Assembly: GCF_004331695.1 (NCBI RefSeq)
Contig: NZ_SJSL01000005.1
Location: forward strand, 186,001-250,000
DNA: 64,000 nt
DNA from: Pedobacter psychroterrae
Lineage (GTDB): Bacteria; Bacteroidota; Bacteroidia; Sphingobacteriales; Sphingobacteriaceae
Direction of reading: 5' to 3'
Position numbers and translations under genes: made by a program. The notes under the pieces are model-generated. The model was not told where the DNA came from. It saw only the letters and a list, made by a program, of their open reading frames with translations, and did not search any database. Positions 8,136-15,936 of this stretch are shown here, in pieces (position 1 is the stretch's first letter; each line of letters begins with the position of its first letter).

Positions 8136-9312
8136 ATGAAGACAAAAAAACTGGGCAAAACGGGGCAGTACAATCCTAAACAAATAGAAGCAAACAAGCT
8201 GAAGCAACTAAAAATTGCTTGCGAAAAAATGGTAGGTAAAGGCTCATTCGATATGTTTTCTGCGCTATGCAAAAACAGAATGACGAGCAACCGCTTACCC
8301 GCACTCAAATTGAAGTTAAGCGGTGATCATAATATCGACCCTTCGGAATTTAAAAGGTACAATGACCTTTTTGTCTCCCAGCTCAACAAACTAACGATAA
8401 CTACACTGACCGGAGAAACCATGACGCTCGGACAATACCTGAGGGAAGCAATGACCCTGGTATGCTATAGCGAAATCGTTCATGAACTAGGTTCAGCAAA
8501 TACGACTAAAGTAAGGGCAGCGTTCGAAGGATATCAGCGGCTAACATTCACCCAACCGTTACTTGATTTGATGCAATTGATCTATCGTTTCAGCACCTTA
8601 ATGAGTGATCTATCTGCATCCGTCCTTGAATACGAGTTGAACCCTGTATTTGCGTTTGGCGGGGATTCTGAAAACAACCACATTATCATCCGGCTTATTA
8701 AATCACGGGCAATATCCATTAAACTGGATGGTACCAAACGTGAAGTTATACCATTACAATGGCCCAACTATCGGGGCAACGTTACACCTGTAAGCGTTAG
8801 TCCAATATCAATTGGTCTGAAACATCCAAAAGAATCTTTACCTGTCTACATCCAACGGCACGCACTGAGGCGGTTGTCAGAAAGAATCGGTATCGTATCA
8901 GGCTTGCTCCATCAGGCACTAGTAGATTGCTTTAAGGAGGATAAACAGATCAGAAATTTGACACAGGGCGGCAACAGTCTTGTGGAGTTTAATATCTACG
9001 ACCAAAAACTCGGGTACCTGGTTTGCCTGGTTCATGAGGAGATGATTGTGATCCGTACCTTTTTGTTTCTGACAAATGACGGTACACCCATCCCTTAAAT
9101 TCGATACGCTTTCTGGTTTTATCAAATTTAGGGTTGCTGATGACCCGACCTTAAAACAACTTTTTAAGGACGCGGATTGCGAAAGTCTGCTAGATATTAG
9201 TACCCTGGAAAAGTTCCTGGAATCAGATGTTACAGCAAAGGATCCTTCTATCCTACTTAGCTATCTTCGGGGTATACCGGGTAACACCGATGACTTGATT
9301 CCATCTAAATAG
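8136..9312 (+). pseudogene. frameshifted copy of the 408-codon cassette gene (copy 2)
   Basis: Codons 1-317 match the intact gene at 14665-15891 closely. After FLTNDGTP the frame changes and stops at 9098. The remainder (FDTLSGFIKF through DDLIPSK, 9101-9312) continues in another frame. Compared with the intact copy, about 20 codons between GTP and DTLSGF are deleted and replaced by a few bases. The N-terminal 320 residues may still be made. No family recognised. Confidence 0.8.
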
Positions 9313-9433
9313 AATCCAGGAGTAAACTAGTCCTCCTTTGTAATTGTAGCGGAATCGCGGGGTACTATGCAGCGGAATATCTGGAACACCATGATACATA
9401 GTTCAGGTAGCGATTTGCAATTGCTACCCGAAT

Positions 9434-10048
9434 TTATTTCTTTCTTAACATTGTAATGGTTGAATCGATTACACCATCTACTTTACTATTAAATTCATTA
9501 TTATAAAAATAATCGAAGAGTATTTGTATATCTTTATTTGCGATAACCACGCTTTTATGGTTACTATAGTCTTTAATAAAAGGAGTATCACACCTTCTTC
9601 TAGAAAACTTCATACCATACGCTGCATTCCAGTGCCTTTTAAGCAACTGATTATCCAAATCCTGATACTCCTTTTTTAGATCCACCCGAAATTTATAAAG
9701 ATCTTCAGCATTCTGAAGCCAATCCACATTAGTTGACATTGCCTCTCCCTTAGAATTAGCCCATGTGTAATTGAAATCAATCCTTATTCCAACAGCTATA
9801 GTACTATCCGAGTTGATCAATACATGTTGAAACGCATATTTCTGACCATTTTTACAATCCCAAATTCCATAATTACAATCTTTCATAATAATTGTTGAAA
9901 AGTTTTCAGGCATATTAAACTCCAGTTTATTTGTGTCAAGAATATAAGACCAAATTTTTCGATATTTCTCTTCAGTTGGACGCTCTTGCGATCTAACCTC
10001 GCTAAAATATAGTAATATCATGAATATGCTAAAAAGTGCTTTTTTCAT
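9434..10048 (-). CDS. secreted hypothetical protein
   Basis: 204 residues from ATG at 10048 (MKKALFSIFMILLYFSEVRSQ, a clear signal peptide). A longer frame to 10120 adds an improbable N-terminus ahead of the signal. The mature protein has scattered Cys (DCNYGIWDC, RRRCDTPF) and aromatic residues; no domain recognised. It is divergent from the small gene at 10162. Confidence 0.6.
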   Translation of the reverse strand: MKKALFSIFMILLYFSEVRSQERPTEEKYRKIWSYILDTNKLEFNMPENFSTIIMKDCNYGIWDCKNGQKYAFQHVLINSDSTIAVGIRIDFNYTWANSKGEAMSTNVDWLQNAEDLYKFRVDLKKEYQDLDNQLLKRHWNAAYGMKFSRRRCDTPFIKDYSNHKSVVIANKDIQILFDYFYNNEFNSKVDGVIDSTITMLRKK

Positions 10049-10161
10049 CTTGACACAGTTAAAGATTAGAGAAGAAGCGTTAATTTGATTGAATATTAGT
10101 TTACAATTAAAAAGAAACAAGGTGCTACAATTGATAGATTTAGGTTTTATAATTAGCGAAT

Positions 10162-10545
10162 ATGTTTGATGATAGGTTTCTAGATAAAAGTAAGATAAAT
10201 AACTATGAATGGATTGTTGATTTCATATTAAATGGCGATAAAGTTCATAATCGTTTAGCAATTGAACACATCGGTGATATTCTTTTTTACTTGAATAAGA
10301 ATGATAAAGAGAGGGATATGCAAGATCCTGAACTGAAACGTGCTGCATTTACAGTTATCAAAGCCTTATTAGATACTAACGCAGTGGAACTCGATTGGGA
10401 GCACGGTTGGGCCATGTCGAAATATAATTCGCCACCTAGAACAGACGAAGAGATTTTTGATATATTAGACAAGTTCTGGTATAAAGATGATGGTTTTGGA
10501 CTCGATAAAAACTATCTATTATTTTTCAAGCGAAAAACGGGTTAA
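10162..10545 (+). CDS. small cytoplasmic hypothetical protein
   Basis: 127 residues, acidic and mostly helical, no signal peptide. The pattern AIEHIGDILFYLN, then WEHGW and EEIFDILDKFWY resembles small immunity-type proteins of polymorphic toxin loci in size and charge, but no family can be named. It is followed 66 bases later by a lipoprotein gene on the same strand. Confidence 0.55.
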   Translation: MFDDRFLDKSKINNYEWIVDFILNGDKVHNRLAIEHIGDILFYLNKNDKERDMQDPELKRAAFTVIKALLDTNAVELDWEHGWAMSKYNSPPRTDEEIFDILDKFWYKDDGFGLDKNYLLFFKRKTG

Positions 10546-10611
10546 TATAATATCGGGATGTTGCTTCAAACGGAATAAACCGTAATACCGCGATAGAATG
10601 GATTAAATATT

Positions 10612-11079
10612 ATGAATATAACACCAATCCAAATAATTAAATTCACAGTTTGTTTAATGACAGTTGCTTGTTTAACTATTTCATGCTGTGAGATAGACAA
10701 GCGAGCCAACATTGATCATCAGGATACCATTGAACTGCTCAACCTCGCTTTGGGAGGAAAGCAGTTCAATAAATTGTTTCAGGAATCCAGAATTCAAAAC
10801 AAGTCTGTTTACATTGCTTTGGATTCTACAGACATTAGATGGCCAAAAAAAGCAGGAAACATCCAAATTGAATTGATTGCTGGTTATAATAAGAAACCAG
10901 ATGTTTTTCAACGTGGTAATGAAAAAAGGTTTGTGATCAATCCGCCAATATTTGAGTTTGTTAATGACTCAGCAAAAGTATCTGTATACGTTTTTAAATT
11001 CCATCTAAATAAGGAGTTCAAATTCGCAAAGAGTAAGGATAAGTGGTTGTTAGTGAGCGATAATGAATATCAGTATTAG
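10612..11079 (+). CDS. putative lipoprotein
   Basis: 155 residues. The N-terminal hydrophobic segment ends in CLTISCCEID, a lipobox-like site, so export and lipidation are likely. The mature part is beta-rich (VYIALDSTDIRWPKK, KVSVYVFKFHLNK) and resembles small periplasmic lipoproteins without a named family. Confidence 0.6.
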   Translation: MNITPIQIIKFTVCLMTVACLTISCCEIDKRANIDHQDTIELLNLALGGKQFNKLFQESRIQNKSVYIALDSTDIRWPKKAGNIQIELIAGYNKKPDVFQRGNEKRFVINPPIFEFVNDSAKVSVYVFKFHLNKEFKFAKSKDKWLLVSDNEYQY

Positions 11080-11129
11080 ACATAACAATAGGACTTAGTA
11101 GAGGTTCCATCCGCTTAAAATCAGAATCT

Positions 11130-11246
11130 CTATATTCCATGGACAATCCGAAGTTCCTTCTGCTCACCATCAATATCCAAATTGATATGGATCTCAAAAT
11201 CCGGGTCACGATAAGGCTTCCAAGACTGGTGTTTTTCGTTTAATCT
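11130..11246 (-). pseudogene. gene fragment behind cassette copy 3
   Basis: A 38-codon stretch follows the TGA of the small cassette gene in the same frame (HQSWKPYRDPDFEIHINLD, then EQKELRIV) and ends at a stop at 11130. It reads like real protein sequence but has no start. The cassette copy at 3.9 kb carries a different fragment at this position. Confidence 0.4.
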
Positions 11247-11621
11247 TCATGATTTGTGCTGTTTGCTCTCGTAATATTCGATCACTTTATTCAAGAACAC
11301 TTCGCCTTTAAGCCTTAATTCTTCTATTTCCTGCTGATAGCGTTCAGTTCTGCGTTCTACTTCTTTGTGGTAAGCTATATTACCATCTCTAGGATCACGG
11401 ATCACCAGGTTCTGCTTTAGCGTGTTGACCTCATAATTATTCATTTGCTTTTTCTGATAGCTCTCCAAAAATTCTTCAGGTGTATACCACAATCGGTTAT
11501 CTTTGTTAAATAACCACAGGCGTTTGGCAAAAGCATCTTTCACGATTGGCCACAGGACTTTAAAGTCGCCTCGCATGCGATCGTGCTGGCTAAGCTCTTT
11601 AGGTTCTTTATAAACTTTCAT
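11247..11621 (-). CDS. small conserved protein of the umuDC cassette (copy 3)
   Basis: 124 residues from ATG at 11621, nearly identical to the product of 3856-4230 with a handful of substitutions. It starts two bases after the umuC stop in the intact umuD-umuC-small-gene operon. The conserved junction supports a translationally coupled third operon member of unknown role. Confidence 0.75.
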   Translation of the reverse strand: MKVYKEPKELSQHDRMRGDFKVLWPIVKDAFAKRLWLFNKDNRLWYTPEEFLESYQKKQMNNYEVNTLKQNLVIRDPRDGNIAYHKEVERRTERYQQEIEELRLKGEVFLNKVIEYYESKQHKS

Positions 11622-12931
11622 GTTCAAATCGCTTTAACTACAATCACATCTTCAATTCTTGTCGTATACCTGCGCGAGAGAAATTCCTGGCGCATCGACC
11701 ATTTCTTTTCAAAGCCCATCGCCCCATGAACAATGGTATTCCTGCCCTGCACTTTATTGATATGATCAACCGCAGCCATAGCCAATTGCAATTTATCCTG
11801 CTTCTCCACCGTCACCTTTCCAAACAGATCGCTTTGCACCTGGCTTTGCGGGCGCAAGTCGCGCAGCTCCACTCCCACTTTCTGGTACCGGTACCCCTTT
11901 ACATAGATCCTTCGCAACGCCTTTAGCGCTTCAGTGATCAGCGTACCCGTATCGCTTGTCGGCTGGGATAGCTTCACCACAATGTCGTTTGTATATCTGT
12001 CCTTTTCCACTACAAACTGGCTGGTCTGCGCATACACCATAAACCTCGCGCAAACAGATTTCTGCGCTCTCAGCTTCTGCGATGCATTAGCCACATAACA
12101 AGCCAACGCCTCCTCTAGTGGAGCCCGTTCCGTAATCATGCAATTGAACGACCTGGCAGTAGAAATCCCCTCTTTCAGCGGGCGCTCAAATTCCATAGGG
12201 ATGCAGCGTAGGCCTTTCAGCTCCCTATACGTTCTCCTGCCCTGAATGGTCATCAGTTTCAATACATAATCTTCGGGGAGGTTTACAAAATCATAAGCAG
12301 TATATACGCCAGCTTTGATCAGCTTGATGCCGTATCTTGGGCCTATGCCCCATACATCGTCTACCTCCGTATCTTTTAGGCCCTGTTCTATTTGAGCAGC
12401 AGTTCCCATGTAATACACACCAGTAGTTTTATGCTGTTTCTTGGCCAACTTATTAGCAATCTTAGCAAGCGTCTTTGTCGCACCAATTCCAATACATACA
12501 GGCACGCCCGTATATTGCAGGATCTTCCGGCGCAGGTCTATCGCCACTTGTTCCAGATCATGGTGTTTAAACGTAGCCAGGTCACAAAAGCATTCATCTA
12601 TCGAATAAATCTCCTGGTCGGGAAAAGTATCCCTTACAATCTGTGTGATGCGCCGCATCATATCCTGGTAAAGCGTATAATTGGACGAACGCCACCAGAG
12701 CTTTCCGCTGGTATGTTGCTCCCGCATCATGAAAAACGGCGTCCCCATTCTAATCCCTAGCTGTTCCTTAGCCTCATTAGAGCGGGAAATCGCACAGCCA
12801 TCATTATTTGACAACACGCAACCCGCCTTATCCCGCAGCTCAGGCTGGAATACCCGCTCGGCGCTTACATAAAAATTATTGGAATCAATCAATGCCATCA
12901 TAACTGACTACCGTCTTAGCGCTTGCTCAAA
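11250..12931. repeat. long repeat, umuC cassette copy 3
   Basis: Partner of 3859-5540 at a constant 7391-base offset. From 12868 on, it also matches the orphan umuD region 7406-8060 at offset 5462. It is the most complete of the three cassettes. Confidence 0.85.
11624..12901 (-). CDS. umuC: Y-family DNA polymerase V catalytic subunit UmuC (copy 3, intact operon)
   Basis: 425 residues, about 97 percent identical by eye to the copy at 4233-5510. All polymerase landmarks are present: LIDSNNFYVSAE, YSIDECFCDL, the HhH region GIGPRYGIK and the RRYTTR tail. It is preceded by a full-length umuD (6-base gap), so this is the only complete umuD-umuC unit in the window. Expected to carry out SOS-regulated translesion synthesis. 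Confidence 0.92.
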   Translation of the reverse strand: MMALIDSNNFYVSAERVFQPELRDKAGCVLSNNDGCAISRSNEAKEQLGIRMGTPFFMMREQHTSGKLWWRSSNYTLYQDMMRRITQIVRDTFPDQEIYSIDECFCDLATFKHHDLEQVAIDLRRKILQYTGVPVCIGIGATKTLAKIANKLAKKQHKTTGVYYMGTAAQIEQGLKDTEVDDVWGIGPRYGIKLIKAGVYTAYDFVNLPEDYVLKLMTIQGRRTYRELKGLRCIPMEFERPLKEGISTARSFNCMITERAPLEEALACYVANASQKLRAQKSVCARFMVYAQTSQFVVEKDRYTNDIVVKLSQPTSDTGTLITEALKALRRIYVKGYRYQKVGVELRDLRPQSQVQSDLFGKVTVEKQDKLQLAMAAVDHINKVQGRNTIVHGAMGFEKKWSMRQEFLSRRYTTRIEDVIVVKAI

Positions 12932-13381
12932 CCGGTTGATCCTGGCGCCGTTTCTTCTGCGCTGATCCAGTACGCTATGCGGTACTACACCCCATATTTC
13001 AAAGTGACTCACCTCTGATCGTTCAATCGGCTTAAAATAATTGTTATCCGGCATCAGGTATTCCTTATTCCCCTGTTTAAAATAAGAACGTAAGATGAAT
13101 TCATTATCTATAATCCCAACTACGATGTCCCCCTGTTGCGGAGTCAGCGATTTATCCACCACCAGCAGGTCGTTCGGATAGATCCCGGAACCAGTCATGC
13201 ACTCTCCGGTTACCCTGGCAAAAAATGTTGCTGCCGGATATTTAGATACGTAATCGTTTAGGTCAATTCTTGCTTCTTCATAATCAGCCGCAGGGCTTTC
13301 AAAGCCCGCATGTATTGCCTCAGCGTATAGTGGAATTAGGGTGTGTGCCGTTCCCCTTTTGTAAAGTGTGATCTCCTTCAT
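12908..13381 (-). CDS. umuD: UmuD-like S24 family protein, catalytic dyad altered (copy 3)
   Basis: 157 residues, differing from the orphan copy at 7446-7919 by one residue (Lys for Gln at position 8). It shows the same Cys in place of the nucleophilic Ser (GECMTG) and Arg in place of the catalytic Lys (FILRSY), while the scissile AG-FESPAAD region is kept. It heads the operon with umuC and the small gene. Identical substitutions in both copies mean the change predates the duplication and is not recent decay. Confidence 0.87.
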   Translation of the reverse strand: MKEITLYKRGTAHTLIPLYAEAIHAGFESPAADYEEARIDLNDYVSKYPAATFFARVTGECMTGSGIYPNDLLVVDKSLTPQQGDIVVGIIDNEFILRSYFKQGNKEYLMPDNNYFKPIERSEVSHFEIWGVVPHSVLDQRRRNGARINRFEQALRR

Positions 13382-13434
13382 AATATCAAAACTAGGTCTG
13401 CTACAAATCTAGATCATTTGATACCGCAATTGCA

Positions 13435-13465
13435 AATTAAATACTAAAAATATTAGTATTTAATT
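13435..13465. promoter_or_regulatory. palindromic operator-like site upstream of umuD copy 3
   Basis: Same 31-bp palindrome as 7972-8002 (arms AATTAAATACTA / TAGTATTTAATT, centre AAAATAT), 54 bases upstream of umuD. Candidate repressor site for the operon. Confidence 0.65.
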
Positions 13466-13609
13466 ACTCCTTATAAGGGTATATTACCTAAGCCATTTGT
13501 CAACAGCTGTCACTACTCCTATTTTGTATAACACTGTACTTAATCAATCCTCACACATAAGCAAGGAAAAAATATCAGGGCTGCTCTGAAAACTGGTAGA
13601 GACTTGGGA

Positions 13610-13816
13610 CTAAGATGCAGGATTGTATTGCCAAATTAGGATCACAACTAATAATAACGCTACAAAGAAGCCCAAAGCAACATATTTATTTTGTTTAGAT
13701 TCCTTATCAGTGCTGTCCTTAGCAACGACTTGAAAAATAACGACAAGTAATTCAAATATTACACCCATATATTTGCATTTAAAGCAAGATAGCGAAAAAA
13801 CTACTAATTGTTGCAT
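13610..13816 (-). CDS. small single-pass membrane protein
   Basis: 68 residues. A C-terminal transmembrane helix (YVALGFFVALLLVVILIW) is followed by four residues; the N-terminal part is also hydrophobic. The ATG overlaps the stop of the upstream 157-codon gene by one base (TAATG), which suggests translational coupling. Function unknown. Both genes lie in an insertion between the umuD and 408-codon genes that is absent from copy 2. Confidence 0.45.
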   Translation of the reverse strand: MQQLVVFSLSCFKCKYMGVIFELLVVIFQVVAKDSTDKESKQNKYVALGFFVALLLVVILIWQYNPAS

Positions 13817-14289
13817 TATTTAAGCAATTGAAAAAAAAGTGATGATTGTCTTAGTATAGTCATTGTTGATCGCAATAAAAGTGATGTAACCATTTTTTCA
13901 GAATTAAACTCGTAAATCCCAACTAATACTTCGTAATCATTGATCTTTTTAATGTAACATGCTGTATTTTTAGCCTTAGCGCTGATGAAGTCTATGTCAA
14001 AAGATTTCTTATTCTCAGTCAGCCGGTTCTTCTCGACTTTTTCTTCGAAATAATATATTTGGATAGCTGCCTTATCAAGCATGTATATCTCGCCAGACTT
14101 GTTATTCGGGTTCAGTATAGAGATTTTCCCAATGCTGAAGGTATTTGTGTTTTTCAATTCTTTGACCTTTTGAGCACCATCGGGAACTTTCATTGATAGC
14201 TTTTCGCTTATATTGCTTTTTTCTTGTGCATGAGCTTGCCCCATTAAGATCAAGGACGAAAGCAAAATGATTAGATTGAAATATTTCAT
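13816..14289 (-). CDS. secreted hypothetical protein, probable 3' frameshift
   Basis: 157 residues with a signal peptide (MKYFNLIILLSSLILMGQAHA). The last 25 residues look unnatural (SLLLRSTMTILRQSSLFF). One extra A in the A6 run at 13893-13898 would switch to a frame reading GYITFIAINNDYTKTIITFF and a stop, a much more protein-like end. So this is either a recent frameshift, a slippery site or a sequencing error. No known family. Confidence 0.6.
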   Translation of the reverse strand: MKYFNLIILLSSLILMGQAHAQEKSNISEKLSMKVPDGAQKVKELKNTNTFSIGKISILNPNNKSGEIYMLDKAAIQIYYFEEKVEKNRLTENKKSFDIDFISAKAKNTACYIKKINDYEVLVGIYEFNSEKMVTSLLLRSTMTILRQSSLFFQLLK

Positions 14290-14319
14290 GGTGTGGTTAT
14301 TTTTAGGTTGATGTTACTA

Positions 14320-14343
14320 CATAGTTTTGCCAGGGCAAAGCCC
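14320..14343 (+). repeat. 24-bp repeat, second copy
   Basis: Identical to 8101-8124 and 14627-14650. Here it stands in front of a gene fragment (14380-14565) instead of the 408-codon gene, so the leader sequence was duplicated, with the fragment lying between the two copies. Confidence 0.6.
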
Positions 14344-14379
14344 AAGTATCGATGCTAATATCGGGCCTTTGCAATTAAA

Positions 14380-14565
14380 ATGTACAATGACAGACAATTT
14401 TTAGCACCAGCAAATGTTGATACCCTGTTAGAGGAACTCAATAACTTTTGTAGTTTTCCAAACCGCATATTTCCAATTGCGAATACACTGTATTCGCAAT
14501 TGAGTTGGAGCCAATACAAAAACGTAACTTCGAAAACCGAGCGTAGAAGCAAGAGCCGAATGTAA
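14380..14565 (+). pseudogene. probable DUF1016 N-terminal gene fragment
   Basis: 61 codons. The segment IANTLYSQLSWSQYK resembles the LSWSHY motif of DUF1016 N-terminal domains, preceded by unrelated-looking residues. The frame stops soon after, with no nuclease domain. It lies between two copies of the 24-bp repeat. Assignment is by motif memory only. Confidence 0.4.
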
Positions 14566-14626
14566 TTCATTCTACGTCAACCTTGAAAAACATGACTCCT
14601 CATTTAGTGCTTCTGCGCCAGAAGTA

Positions 14627-14650
14627 CATAGTTTTGCCAGGGCAAAGCCC
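14627..14650 (+). promoter_or_regulatory. 24-bp repeat with -7-like box before the intact 408-codon gene
   Basis: Third copy of the repeat, 14 bases before the ATG at 14665. A perfect small hairpin (CTTCTG-CGC-CAGAAG, 14610-14624) stands immediately upstream, only in this copy. Confidence 0.5.
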
Positions 14651-14664
14651 AACATAAAAAAACT

Positions 14665-15891
14665 ATGAAGACTAAAAAGCTGGGCAAAACGGGGCAGTAC
14701 AGTCCTAAACAAATAGAAGCGAACAAGCTGAAGCAACTAAAAATTGCTTGCGAGAAAATGGTAGGTAAAGGTTCATTCGATATGTTTTCTGCGCTATGCA
14801 AAACCAGAATGACGAGCAACCGCTTACCCGCACTCAAATTGAAGTTAAGCAGCGATAATAATATCGACCCTTTGGAATTTAAAAGGTACAATGACCTTTT
14901 TGTCTCCCAGCTCAACAAACTAACGATAACTACACTGACCGGAGAAACTATGACGCTCGGACAATACCTGAGGGAAGCAATGACCCTGGTATGCTATAGC
15001 GAAATCGTTCATGAACTAGGTTCACCTAATGCGGCTAAAGTAAGGGCAGCGTTCGAAGGCTATCAGCGGCTAATATTTACCCAACCGTTACTGGATTTGA
15101 TGCAGTTGATCTATCGCCTCAGCACCTTAATGAGTGATTTATCTGTATCCGTTCTTGAATACGACTTCAACCCTGTCTTTGCCTTTGGCGGGGATTCTGA
15201 CCACAACCACATTGTCATCCGACTTGTTAAATCTCAGGCTATATCCATTAAACTGGATGGCACCAAACGTGAAGTTATGCCATTACAATGGCCCAACTAT
15301 CGGGGCAACGTTACACCTGTAAGCGTTAGTCCAATATCAATCGGTCTGAAACATCCAAAAGAATCGTTACCTGTCTTCATCCAACGGCACGCACTGAGGC
15401 GGTTGTCAGAAAGAATCGGTATCGTATCAGGCTTGCTCCATCAGGCACTAGTGGATTGCTTTAAGGAGGATAAACAGATCCGAAATTTGACACAGGGCGG
15501 CAACAGTCTTGTCGAGTTTAATATCTACGACCAAAAACTCGGATACCTGGTTTGCCTGGTTCATGAGGAGATGATTGTGATCCGCACCTTTTTGTTTCTC
15601 ACCAATGACGGTACTCCCGAAGGGAAAAAATTAGCTGAATTAACCAGGGTGCAGCTTCTTGACAAACAATACCTGGGAATCGATACGCTTTCAGGTTTTA
15701 TCAAATTTCGGGTTGCGGATGACCCGACCTTAAAACAACTTTTTAAGGACGCGGGCTGCGAAAGTCTGCTTGATCTTAGTACCATTGAAAAGTTTCTGGA
15801 ATCAGATGTTACAGCAAAGGACCCTTCTATTCTGCTCAGCTATCTTCGCGGTATACCCGGTAACACCGATGACTTGATTCCATCTCAATAG
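14665..15891 (+). CDS. conserved protein of unknown function, intact cassette copy
   Basis: 408 residues, soluble, no signal peptide or membrane segment. It opens with a very basic stretch (MKTKKLGKTGQYSPKQ) and contains repeated hydrophobic helices in the middle plus a LKHPKESLPVFIQRHALRRL segment at about 229-248. No domain recognised. Copies are at 8136-9312 (frameshifted) and 45930-47009 (5'-truncated, nonsense). Its position divergent from umuDC, with the palindrome between them in copy 2, suggests shared regulation. A role in the SOS cassette is inference. Confidence 0.8.
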   Translation: MKTKKLGKTGQYSPKQIEANKLKQLKIACEKMVGKGSFDMFSALCKTRMTSNRLPALKLKLSSDNNIDPLEFKRYNDLFVSQLNKLTITTLTGETMTLGQYLREAMTLVCYSEIVHELGSPNAAKVRAAFEGYQRLIFTQPLLDLMQLIYRLSTLMSDLSVSVLEYDFNPVFAFGGDSDHNHIVIRLVKSQAISIKLDGTKREVMPLQWPNYRGNVTPVSVSPISIGLKHPKESLPVFIQRHALRRLSERIGIVSGLLHQALVDCFKEDKQIRNLTQGGNSLVEFNIYDQKLGYLVCLVHEEMIVIRTFLFLTNDGTPEGKKLAELTRVQLLDKQYLGIDTLSGFIKFRVADDPTLKQLFKDAGCESLLDLSTIEKFLESDVTAKDPSILLSYLRGIPGNTDDLIPSQ

Positions 15892-15936
15892 AATTTAATC
15901 AGTAAACTAGTCCTCCTTTGTGATCGGCTAATTTAG

